From: Undaria pinnatifida
Taxonomy: Eukaryota > Sar > Phaeophyceae > Laminariales > Alariaceae
Reading direction: 5' to 3'
Length of the DNA: 64,000 nucleotides
NCBI GenBank assembly: GCA_012845835.1
Contig: JABAKD010000003.1
Location: 1,177,984-1,241,983, forward strand
Shown: piece by piece, positions 45,858 to 55,712 of the stretch
Numbering within the stretch: the stretch's first letter is position 1
Layout: every line of letters begins with the position of its first letter
Program-made: the position numbers and the translations under genes
Notes under the pieces: generated by a model
What the model saw: the letters and a program-made list of their open reading frames with translations, nothing else
Databases searched by the model: none
What the model was told of the DNA's origin: nothing

Positions 45858-46303
45858 TGTTATGGAAATGTTAGCACATAGCCAGTATGAGTCAATGTTC
45901 AGTAGCACTGCACTTGTACGTCGTAGATCATCGTAGATCTGTTATGTGTCGGTTGGTATGTAACGTGCGTATGAATATGCCGAAGAATTACTTCTGTAGG
46001 ATTCTCTGTTGCCTTGACGAGTAGCTCACTCTCTCGTGTGGATCCTTCCGGATTGTCTAGCATCGTAGCCATCCTGGTCATCTCCAGTACCTAGCCAACT
46101 TCTGGACTCCTGCATAGTCTGCGGTTTATCTGTGTGTGTTGGCCACATAAGCGCCAGTGTTTACAACATCTTTACGTCTTCTCCTCAACACGGAAGCACT
46201 CGAGTCTTCCAGGCTACCCATTGCACAGTGTCACCAACCCGACTAGCGTCGGGGACACAGCCTCTCTGCCACCGTGCTGGGGTATACCACAATATCCATA
46301 ATA
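45858..46303 (+). repeat. 5' LTR of the 6.8-kb Copia element
   Basis: 446 bp, starting TGTTATGG and ending CCATAATA, an imperfect inverted pair. It aligns end to end with 52219-52664. Confidence 0.95.
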
Positions 46304-46320
46304 GGTTATGAGCCTCGTGT
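46304..46320 (+). promoter_or_regulatory. Candidate primer-binding site, tRNA-Met anticodon type
   Basis: Immediately inside the LTR is GGTTATGAGCCTCGTG. Its complement contains CTCATAA, a seven-base anticodon loop with anticodon CAU, flanked by GAGG/CCT that could be the stem. Copia elements are known to prime from the internal anticodon region of a tRNA-Met half, and this fits that mode. The primer assignment is inference. Confidence 0.6.
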
Positions 46321-47233
46321 GTGTGAGTGGGGGCCTTCGGCGACTGCGCGTCTACTGCTGTCGCCTAGTGCTGTGGAGAGCACACCCGTCCTCCAGGATT
46401 CGCAACTTTTGGATCCTTTAGGATTTGGATATTTTTGGATTCTGCAGGATTTGGATATTTTTTGGTATTTTTCCGCGGGCAGCTACTGCTGGAGTCAGCT
46501 TTCTGCTGGAGGCCACACTGAGTCAACCCGCTTGCATATTGGGCCCGGACTGATCACCTGGACTCTCGGCTGCACATTCGGTACGCAACTGTCTGTGCAA
46601 AGCATTCGGGGGCGCAATTCCTAGGCGCTGACTCCGGTCGGTGAATAGAGTTGTGCAGGTTGTTGGTTCTGCGCGCGGAGTGCCGTTATTTCTTATACTC
46701 GGTTCCGCGTGTTTGCAACTGACTTCCGAATACCAAGTCGCCAGCGCTTAGATTCTTCGCGAGGCGTAGTCTGTCCAAGACACCTTCCACATACCTTGTT
46801 GCCGGCTCGGTCGCGTGAGTAGGTTGAGGATACGACTGCTAGCTGGTAGCCGGCCGCTGCTACAGCTACTCACACGTGCTACCTCACGAAAAGTTTGCGC
46901 TGAAAGACGCGTAACACTACGCAGTGCACCACGCTGTGTACCTGCAGGACCAGTTAAGTGGCCGGAGCTGACTACTCGCCACATCACCGCAGCCTCGTCA
47001 ACTGCGGTTGGTCACAGCTGTGCTCACGGGAGCGCAGTCGTCCGAGCGGGGGGCTTGCGAGCTTCCGGCGGACTCGGGTTGCCAACTACGGCTCTGCGAC
47101 CTACCTTTCACCCTACCTCTGTGTAGAGCTGCCCCACATATTTCAGGCACGCCGGCCCGTCTCAGGTGATCGGGGCGTCTTGCGGGTGCAGCGCTTTTCA
47201 ATCACACCCATCGCGTGTCCCTGTCTATAAGCT
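46304..47233 (+). other. Leader between 5' LTR and gag
   Basis: About 930 bp without a recognisable domain. It is probably untranslated leader of the Copia RNA. Confidence 0.6.
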
Positions 47234-48110
47234 ATGGCGAACTCATCAAGCTCTAGTTCTGGGCTCCACCGTTTACTAGATTTCATTGGACAATGCTCTG
47301 GGTCTACCTTTCGCGTGTGGAAGGAGAGCTTCGAGCACGTCATCAACATCCATGCGCCGGAGCTTCTTACGATCTTGGGCGGATCGGCCCGGCCAGACCC
47401 TCTGGCTGCTACTCTGGCCGACGTTACCGCTTGGGACAAGGCCGACAGCCGTCTCTACTCCCTCCTGTTCTTCGTGACTACCGGCTCGGCGCGGATCACC
47501 GTTCAGGCTCACCGAAAGGCGCGCACTAGCGCCGAAGACAACGGACAGTTGGCTTGGGCGGCTCTGAACGCGCGGTTCGACGCCCACACCCAGGAAGCTA
47601 GGCGTGCGTGCCACAAGGAGCTCTTCGCCCTCACGCACGTTGCGGGTGGTGATCCTGTTGACTTCTTCTCCAAGGGATGCGAGCTCAAGCTCCGCCTCGA
47701 GACTCTGGGGGAGAAAGTATCAGAAGAAGTCTACCTGGATATCATGCTCTCGGGCCTGACGTCTGCCCCGGAATTCCACTTTATCCGGGAGATGCACTAC
47801 TGAAACGAATTTACATTGGTCGACTCGGCCAACCGCTTCTTCGTGGACCAGCAGTCGCGCAAGGCGGCGGGGGCCGCGGTCTCGGGCAGGGGAGCCGCGA
47901 TGGCCGCGTCCAGCAGCGACCAGTGCCACCGCTGCAAGGAGTTTGGACATTTCCAGCGAGACTGTCCGAAGTCTGCGCAGCCGTCCCGACCGACGAAACG
48001 GAAGAAGCCAGGCAAGAAGCGCGGAAGTGGGGGGAGTGGGCAGTCCAAGTGGTGCTCCTTTCACCGCACGAAGACGCACAGCGATGCTGAGTGCAAGGCT
48101 CAGCAGGACA
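47234..48110 (+). mobile_element. Gag region with CCHC zinc knuckle (Copia, broken)
   Basis: The Copia gag begins MANSSSSSSGLHRLLDF and includes a helix-rich capsid part with YSLLFFVTTGSARI and AWAALNARFDAHT. The nucleocapsid knuckle CHRCKEFGHFQRDC lies near 47927-47968, followed by a basic tail. It is a fossil coding part. Confidence 0.9.
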
Positions 48111-48299
48111 ACCGAAACAAGAAGAAGCAAGAGGAGCTTCGAGGGTTGGCTGCGAACCTGGCACTGCTCCAGGCAGCCGGTCTGGCCAGTTTCTCCCCCT
48201 TGGCGCAGCCGTTTCAGGCGGCGGCGCACCAGGCGTCTCAGGCCCCTTCGGAATCAACCACGTTCGGGTTCTCCTTCAACGCTCTCGGCGCCTCTGCAG

Positions 48300-49080
48300 C
48301 TCCCGCCGCCTCGCCGGCGGCTTCCGCGTCTGCCTCATCTGCGTCGTCTGCGCGGGACCACCACTTGCCTTCCGAGTACTTCGGTGTTTTCATGGCTTCT
48401 CCTGCGGTGAAGTCGTCGCTCGCTCCTTTTCGCTCCGACGGATCGTCCATCCTGATGTTGGTGGATAGCGGAGTGACGGACAATTACCTAGATCCTGCGC
48501 TTACGCCTAGCGTGCGGGCTCACATGCGTGACATTGAAGACCTTCGGATCCCGCTCCCGATCATTACCGCTGGGGAGCACGTTCTTCACGGCGTTACGAC
48601 GGGGGTTCTCTTCGGCACGGTCGCCGACGACAGCGGCCACGACAGGCAAGTTTCCTTCCGTGTCGTCTTAGTACCGGGGCTGGGGACCAACCTCTTCTCC
48701 GTCACCGCTGTGCTGTCGAATGGAGTGGCCTCCCTCTTCTATCCGGACAAACCCAGGCTGGAGTCGGGGAACGTAGTCGTCCCGATGAAAATCCGAGAAG
48801 TGGATGACACCGGCAAGATCACTTGCTCCATCACCGTGAAGCTCGGCGCTGGGGATGGCGGTCGGCAGACCCTCGGGGAAGCTCCTGACGGACTTGCCTT
48901 GCGGGTGGAGACTGCTAGTCTCTGGCACCGGCGCATGGGGCACATCAACAGCAAGGGCTTGGATGTGTTGAGGAAGGAGGCGGTCAACGGCATCGATTAC
49001 ACCGGCGACGTGCAGGACTGCAGTGCGTGCCCTCTTGGTAAGAGCACTCAAACAGCCGCACCCAAAGCACGCCGTTTACG
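48300..49080 (+). mobile_element. Protease and pre-integrase region (Copia, broken)
   Basis: An aspartic protease segment lies near 48455-48500 within an Ala/Ser-rich polyprotein. The GAG-pre-integrase zinc-binding motif follows, with ASLWHRRMGHIN and CSACPLGKS at about 48915-49045, as in other Copia polyproteins. Confidence 0.85.
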
Positions 49081-49950
49081 GCGTTTCACGCGCCTTTCAG
49101 ATCGTATTCGTCGATACCCTTGGTCCCTTTACGCCTACCGCGTTGGGTGGCTTCAAATGCGCCGCCAAGTTTGTCGACCAACACACCAAGTGGAAGAAGG
49201 TCGTCCTCATGAAGGTTAAAACTTGCTCGACTGACGCCCTCGAGTTGTTCAACAAGGGGACCGTCATCCCCCGCAGCGAGCGCACCCACGTGCTTCGTGC
49301 GGATAAGGGAACCGAGTTTACGAGCGCGGCCTACCGACAGTACTACCTGGACATCGGCATCCAGCTGCATCGCCGAACACCCCCCAGCGGATCGGAGTGA
49401 ATGAGCGTGCAGGCAGGACGGTCATGAACATCGTGCGTTACATGCTCGCTGATTCTACGCTGCCGAGCCTTTTTCGAGGAGAACTGATGCACACGGCGGT
49501 CTACCTGAGCAACCGGACTCCTCATGCAGCCTTGCACAACGGGACGCCGTACAAGGCGCTCTACGGCAAGGACGCGCACCTTGGACACCTTCGGGTGGTC
49601 GGGGCACGGGCGTTTGTGCATGAAGAGACGCACACCAAGAAGTTGGAAAGCCGTGCGTGGGAAGGACGGTTGGTGGGCTACAGCCTGGACAGCAAATCCT
49701 ACCGTCTCTACTACGCTCAGACGAGACGGGTGCGGGAGAGTTGCAACGTTATCTTCATTGACACGACTCCCGCGCCGCCTTCGTTGGACGAGCGAGGTTT
49801 TGACGACGGGGAGTTCACTTACGCCGACCAGAACGACATGATCCGAGATGTGCGCAACTACACCACCAACCACTCGGTCGATGCGCTTTCTGCCAATCAT
49901 GCCGTCGGAGACCCGTCTGTTCTCGAGCTTCTCGAGACATCTCCACCGTC
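49081..49950 (+). mobile_element. Integrase region (Copia, broken)
   Basis: The DDE integrase core is recognisable, with FVDTLGPFTPTALGGFKCAA, VLRADKGTEFTS and the later YLSNRTPHAAL and ALYGKDAHLGHLRVVGARAF segments. The last two are typical of the Copia integrase C-terminal half. Confidence 0.85.
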
Positions 49951-50429
49951 AACAACCGTGACCTTGGGCTCAGCTCCGCTGACCCTTCTCCTGCCGCATC
50001 ACCTTCCGGTCCTGCTCCGGCCGGTTCATCATCTGATCCTGCGTCGCCGCTTGGCACGTCGGGTACTGGTTCTGCTCCAGTTGGTGCTGCATCGCGGGGT
50101 CGTTCCGCGTGTGGGCGTGGTTCATCTCGTGGTGGGCGTGACACCCGTGGTGGCTCTTCGCGTGGTGCATCTGCGCGGGTAGGGATCGCGACGCGTGGTG
50201 GACGTGGTTCGGTGAGTGGGCGTGGTTCTCGTGGTGGTCGCGGCTCCATGCCAGCCCCTCCTGACACCAGGATTACCCGGGCGATATCGCGCATGCCCAA
50301 CCAGAAGACCCTCAGCGAGCTTCGTCGGCTTTCGTACGCGTTTCCCGCGATGGGGGAGTTTCCTGACGTCGCGCACAGGGACGCCACATTGGGTTTCACG
50401 GAATACGCATACGCCGTGGGGGCAGTGCA

Positions 50430-51250
50430 ACCAGACGTTCCTCGCACCATCCAGGAAGCACGGGCCTCACCGGACGCAGCGAAGTGGAACGCAGCTGCCG
50501 AACGCGAGATGAAAAGCCTCAACGACCGCAAGGTCTACAAACTCGTCCCGCGCTCAGCCGTCCCTCCGCGGAGGAAGCGCATCAAGTCCAAGTGGGTGTT
50601 CAAACGCAAGGCCGACGGCTCCTCCAAGAGACGTGTCGTCGCCCAGGGCTGGAACCAAGTTCCCGGACTCGACTGCGGAAGCACCTACGCTCCGGTGTGC
50701 AGGATCCAGAGCGTGCGAATGGTGGCGTGCATCACCGTGGAGTTCAACCTCATCTTCGACCAGATGGATGTTTCTACCGCTTTCCTCTACGCGGACATCC
50801 AAGAACAAGTGTTCGTTGAACAACCACCCGGTTCCGAGGTCAAGGACAAGGATAGAGGTGACATGGTAATGCAGCTGAAGAAGAGCCTCTACGGACTTGT
50901 TCAACGCCCAGGTAACTGGTTCAACACCATCGATCCCGTGCTTGTCGAGATTGGCTTCGTCGCACTCAAGTCAGACCCGTGCGTGTATTTGTGCGATCAC
51001 AACGGGGCCAAGATCTACCTGACTCTCTACGTCGATGACCTTCTCCTGGCCGGCAACGACTCTAACGCCATTTCGATGGTGAAAGGGAAGTTGCAAAAGC
51101 GCTTCAAAATGACCGACATGGGGAAGCATCTCTCGTACTCGGAATGGAAATCAAGAAGGATCGCGAGGCAGGTACCTTGACTATTTCCCAAGAGGCATAC
51201 TGCAAATCGATCCTTGAACGGTTCGGGATGTCGGACTGCAAGCCGACTAG
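50430..51250 (+). mobile_element. Reverse transcriptase region (Copia, broken)
   Basis: Copia RT (RVT_2) motifs: the lead-in KWNAAAEREMKSL and KSKWVFKRKADGS, then FDQMDVSTAFLYADI, KKSLYGLVQRPGNW and the catalytic-loop motif LYVDDLLLAGND (near 51030). It is a fossil coding part. Confidence 0.9.
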
Positions 51251-51329
51251 TACACCTGATTACGGCTCTGAAATCTCGAACAACCAGCCCGAGGACACAC
51301 TTCGCAACGAGAAGGAGACGCGCAAGTAC

Positions 51330-52022
51330 CAAGGGATCATCGGATCGCTCATGTACATTGCGCAAGTGCTGAGGTATGACTTCATGTACGCGACAGGCCA
51401 ACTGGCTCGCCCGATGGCGAAACCCAGCAAGGTGCACATGGTGGCGGCAAAGCATACTCTTCGCTATCTAGCAGGAACGACCAACTTCAGCATCACCTAC
51501 AAGAAAGGTGGTTTTAAGCTCGCGACCTTCTCGGACTCGAACTGGGCAAACAGCCCTGACAACGGGAAGTCGACCTCAAGCTACGTGACGATGCTGGCAA
51601 ACGCTCCGATGAGCTTCAGGTCGGGGCTGCAAGGTCTGACTGCGATGCCCACCATGGAAGCGGAGCTGGTCGCGTCCGCCCTGGCGATGAAGGAAGCAGT
51701 GTTTTGCTCAAACATGCTGACGTAGCTTGGATTCAGGGAGGAGTTTGCACAAATGCCTGTGTACTGCGACAACACGGCTACCCTACATGCATTGGGGAAG
51801 CGGTCCTTAAGCTCGAGGACCACGCACATCGCATTGCGCTTCTTCTTTATCCGAGAACTGGAAACGGAGGGGAGGATCTCCATCCATTACGTCCCGACGG
51901 AGGACAACCTCGCCGACATCGGTACAAAGCACTTCAACAAGCACAGGTTCAAGCACCTTATGGACCTCATCAACAAGTTCGACGTCAACAAGTTCACCAG
52001 CGTCGAATTTAAAGAAAAATGA
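51330..52022 (+). mobile_element. RNase H region and 3' end of pol (Copia, broken)
   Basis: It starts with the Copia connection segment (GIIGSLMYIAQVLRYDFMYA) and continues into RNase H, with FSDSNWANSPDN, TMEAELVASALAMKEAVF and PVYCDNTATLHA. The end includes HYVPTEDNLADIGTKH, typical of the Copia C terminus. Confidence 0.9.
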
Positions 52023-52218
52023 GTAATTTGTTTGTTTGACTCTGTTTGGAATTAGCTTACACTTTTGATTTCTTTCGTAGGATTGAAGATTGTAGTTGGT
52101 TGTGTAGGAAACAATGAATATCATCACTTGGTTGAAACACGCATGACACGCATTTGTTTGCTTAAATTTATCATCATTAGTTTTGGTACAATTCAGAGCA
52201 ACTTTCATTGAGGACGAG

Positions 52219-52664
52219 TGTTATGGAAATGTTAGCACATAGCCAGTGTGAGTCAATGTTCAGTAGCACTGCACTTGTACGTCGTAGATCATCGTAGATC
52301 TGTTATGTGTCGGTTGGTATGTAACGTGCGTATGAATATGCCGAAGAATTACTTCTGTAGGGTTCTCTGTTGCCTTGACGAGTAGCTCACTCTCTCGTGT
52401 GGATCCTTCCGGATTGTCTAGCATCATAGCCATCCTGGTCATCTCCAGTACCTAGCCAACTTCTGGACTCCTGCATAGTCTGCGGTTTATCTGTGTGTGT
52501 TGGCCACATAAGCGCCAGTGTTTACAACATCTTTACATCTTCTCCTCAACACGGAAGCACTCGAGTCTTCCAGGCTATCCACTGCACAGTGTCACCAACC
52601 CGACTAACGTCGGGGACACAGCCTCTCTGCCACCGTGCTGGGGTATACCACAATATCCATATTA
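52219..52664 (+). repeat. 3' LTR of the 6.8-kb Copia element
   Basis: 446 bp, TGTTATGG to CCATATTA, preceded by a short purine-rich stretch GAGGACGAG (52210-52218) that may be the polypurine tract. The target duplication GCTAC follows directly. Confidence 0.95.
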
Positions 52665-52669
52665 GCTAC

Positions 52670-54886
52670 TGACTACGCCCGCCTCTTTTTCGCCCCCCGG
52701 GGGGCTCCAGGGGCCGCCCCTGTGGGGGGCTGACAAGCCTACTGCGCGTGGTGTTCGCGCCGCACCTGCCGACACGCCTGAACGCCGGAGCCCTATCATG
52801 AATGTGCCCTGGACTATAACTTACTTAGTCGGACAAATAGTGCCTTCTTTGGGGGGAGGTGTACGTAACCTGTAAGCCTGTGGCAAAAGTGGTCATTATT
52901 TTACGTACGTGCGTGGTACCCTAGACTATAGACTAGACTAATACCTGGTACAGCATTGTTTTGGCCGTGGGGCCCGATCTGATGTTGAATTCCAATCTTT
53001 ATTGCTGCTGGCTACGGACCCGGCTGCCCTTGTAGCTGTGGGCCCTGCTGCTGTTGCTGTTGTTGTTGCCGCTGTTCTGCTGGGATGGAAGTGATTGGTG
53101 GCGACGCAGTGGTGGTGGCGATGGTGGCCATGGTAACCATGGTGTCGGCGGCTTATTATTGTCGAGAGGATGGCTACCGGTACAGCTGTCGGCTTGCCCC
53201 TCAAAACAGGATCGGTGAGGGGTCCCGGATCAGGTCGGTTGGTTATTCCCCTACGGACTCCGGCGTCGCTGTCGTCACCAGTACGGGCTGACAAAATCCA
53301 ACCAACGCTGGGACAATAGCATGCTGTCGTATGAAACATCGAGCCACTCCGTACTAAAAGAATATTGTGCGGGGTAGGGTTCTGCCAGCTGCAGCAAATG
53401 CGCACTCCGGGCGCACTAGGTTCTAGACCAGCCCCTCCAGACGCATCCTTCGCGAGTATATTGAACTCCCAAGATCCAAACGGAAAACTCAAATCAAATG
53501 CTCCGGGCACACCCCCACCACTGCCCGCTGAGCCTGGAACGTGGGCGGGGACGCAAGTACTTTCCGCAAGGGAAGCAGGTGGGTTGGGCAATTACTTTCT
53601 TGTCAATCGTGAATCGTTTCAATCGAGATTTCCAGCGATGGCAGGCGGCTGGAAGGGGAAAGATTTGCGTGCCATAATATGCGTATATAGAATACATACA
53701 TCATAATTATCAAGTAAGTGTGGAGCATGAGAGCTGTTAAGAGGAAAACTGAAGTACGTAGTACAGCATCTCGGCCACACGAAGCAGCCCGAGCTGCTCG
53801 GGTAAGGGGCATGTGCGAAGTGCAGCGTATGAGACGTGCGCAGCATGGCGATACTCGTAGTGCTGCAGGTCTCTCCTCGTAGGCGCTTGAAAATATGAGG
53901 ATATCGCATTCATTCACGCCGCATTTACTCAACGCATCGTTTTGGGGTCGCTATGTCGCTATGCTCGTGCATTCCACGAGGGCTATTTTAGTTGATGGTG
54001 CTACAATAATAATTCCTTGTTGGTCGATCTCACACCTGAAGGGTATTTTTCATTTTTTTAAATAATCTCTCAACCAAGCTAGCATTGGCGCCCCGCGCTT
54101 ATGTAGCCTCCATATGGGCACTGCCTGTATTGGTGTAGTGGGGATTCGTGCTGTGTTATAGAACTTGCTGCGTTATATAATACCAGGTACCAGGTAACAG
54201 GTGCCAGTTCATCATATACCAGTCTTCACAAAAAACGACGTGGCAAGCATAGCTAGGGTTACTCGGCTGGTATTAGGTATTATTGTTCCGCTTCAGAGTT
54301 TGGCTGGAGCATGTCCTGTCACCACATGGGCTTGATTATAGCGATGGCAACAAAAAAAAACAGCAGACTGTTGCTTGGTCGCCTGTAATGTGACAATTCG
54401 CGACGGTTTTCGACGACCATCCATTGATCCAATGCATTCGTGCTGCCAAAAAGTAGCGCTGCGCATGATGATCGAATGCATTCTGGACTGAGGTGCGGTC
54501 TTCTGATAAATAAATGCGTTGCTGCAACGTCGTTTGCGTGCCCAGATTTGGAATTGCTGAAACGTTGGTGACGACTGCCGCGCGCCTGCGTATATCCCAC
54601 AGTGTAGTAAGCAGAAACATGCTGTGCTTGATGCATGCACTTTGCTGTTCGCCCAGCTGTCATCGTATTTAATGTGAATGCTCGTTGTCGGCGGGGGCGA
54701 AATCATGTCGGTTTTTTGCACTGGTATTTGTCCTTCCTCGCCCCTCCTCCCCTCCCACAACACATTAAGCCTCTTGACGTTCACAGATCCTCCCTCCGCC
54801 TCCTACTTGCCTCCCGATTCGATCCAGAATGAGAGGTAACAACCAAGATAACACTGAGTGAGGTACGCTCACAAGGAGGGACAACA
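52670..54886. other. Mostly non-coding stretch
   Basis: A 217-codon minus-strand frame (52938-53591) is open but Pro/Ser/Thr-rich, includes simple-repeat segments (CAC/CAT-rich near 53090-53140) and resembles no family I know. A plus-strand frame overlaps it. The rest, to 54886, shows nothing I can assign. TACCAGGTACCAGGTAACAG lies at 54183-54202. Confidence 0.35.
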
Positions 54887-55712
54887 ATGGCGGTCGCCCT
54901 TTGCTCCGTTAACGAGTCGAGCTCTAATTTCGTTTCTGACTCCATTGTTAAGGAATTAGTAGGGTATTAGTCCGTTTGACCACTTGCACAGGTTAACCAA
55001 TAGCTTACCCAAACTAAGCCTTATAACACTCTCCCCCCCTTAAACGGCGGGATAGAAGGTCGGCCGTATATACGGGCGGACCTGTCATTTATCCAAGCCG
55101 TTTCATTTCCTGGGTAAACCGGGGAGAGTATTTTTCAAGTTCGCCATGGGAAAATCTGAAAAAGTTTATTATGGTGGATGTGGGGATCGAACCCACGACC
55201 CAAAAACCCATGTCCTGCCGACGACGCCATTTGTTAAGGAATTAGTAGGGTATTAGTCCGTTTGACCACTTGCACAGGTTAACCAATAGCTTACCCAAAC
55301 TAAGCCTTATAACACCATGGTGCCGTCGACGGCCAACTTCGTGGCGAACACTGTGGTGGCGCCCACGGTCAACGTCATTTGGTTTGCGTTCGAAGTGACC
55401 CCGGCTTCGATAATGTCCGCGTCAGTCGTGCTTGTGTCAGTTAGCGTCTTCGTTGTCGTCTGCTGGAAAAAACGCGGAACCCCCCGCTTCCTTCAGCTTG
55501 CGCTGTACCGGATCCGAGGGTTCTTGTTCCTGGGCGCGGCCTGGGTCTTGCTTGAGACAGCCCTCATCGAGTGTCTTGGAAAACTTCTCTACCGGTCTAG
55601 GAAACCGGTCTTGCTGTGTCAGCCGCCGCCCTGTATGTGTCAGCCGCCGATCGACCCTACCGTCGTCCCTACGCCCCCTCTCGGTGAACTTGATGAGGGG
55701 GGAGGAGGATAA
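54887..55712 (+). CDS. Small two-helix membrane protein gene, interrupted by a TRIM-like element
   Basis: A host reading frame begins at ATG 54887 (context ACAACAATGG) and runs in phase to 54945, where a 369-bp TRIM-like element enters (54946-55314). It continues in the same phase after the element when one copy of the duplicated target CCAT is discounted. The frame right of the element is open from ATG 55317 to 55712 (131 codons). Its start codon overlaps the right target duplicate. The protein has hydrophobic helices at about residues 32-49 (ASVVLVSVSVFVVVCW) and 68-90 (GFLFLGAAWVLLETALIEC) of that frame, then a Pro/Cys-rich tail. At a run of six G (55697-55702) the frame ends, while a neighbouring frame continues with matching content (GEEDKGCIMVQSRVSG). 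A one-base slip there, real or from sequencing, is likely. Family unknown. Confidence 0.55.
54946..55314 (-). mobile_element. TRIM-like miniature LTR element (family S1), copy gamma, intact ends
   Basis: A 369-bp element has two identical 83-bp LTRs (54946-55028 and 55232-55314; minus-strand ends TGTTATAAGG and CCTTAACA). The purine tract AAGGGGGGGAGAG (55029-55041, minus) lies by the 3' LTR. The primer-binding-like site TGGCGTCGTCGGCAGGAC (55212-55229, minus) lies 2 bases from the 5' LTR. CCAT occurs on both sides (54942-54945, 55315-55318) as a 4-bp target duplication. It has no coding capacity and looks structurally whole and very recent. The internal region carries a tRNA T-arm-like GTGGGTTCGATCCCCAC. 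Confidence 0.88.

Larger units (their letters stand above)
45858..52664 (+). mobile_element. Ty1/copia LTR retrotransposon, young but broken
   Basis: A 6.8-kb element flanked by the direct repeat GCTAC (45853-45857 and 52665-52669). Its two 446-bp LTRs differ at about eight positions (about 98% identical), so insertion was recent. Parts follow Copia order: leader, gag, CCHC knuckle, protease, integrase, reverse transcriptase, RNase H. The coding region is broken by about half a dozen interruptions, so it looks inactive. It shares the Copia layout with the mosaic at 4.7-14.2 kb, but LTR and gag sequences differ, so it is another family. Confidence 0.95.

Noticed and set aside
52938-53591. 217-codon minus frame as a host gene
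   Set aside because: Composition is skewed and partly simple repeat, a plus frame overlaps, and I recognise nothing. Described only within the non-coding stretch.
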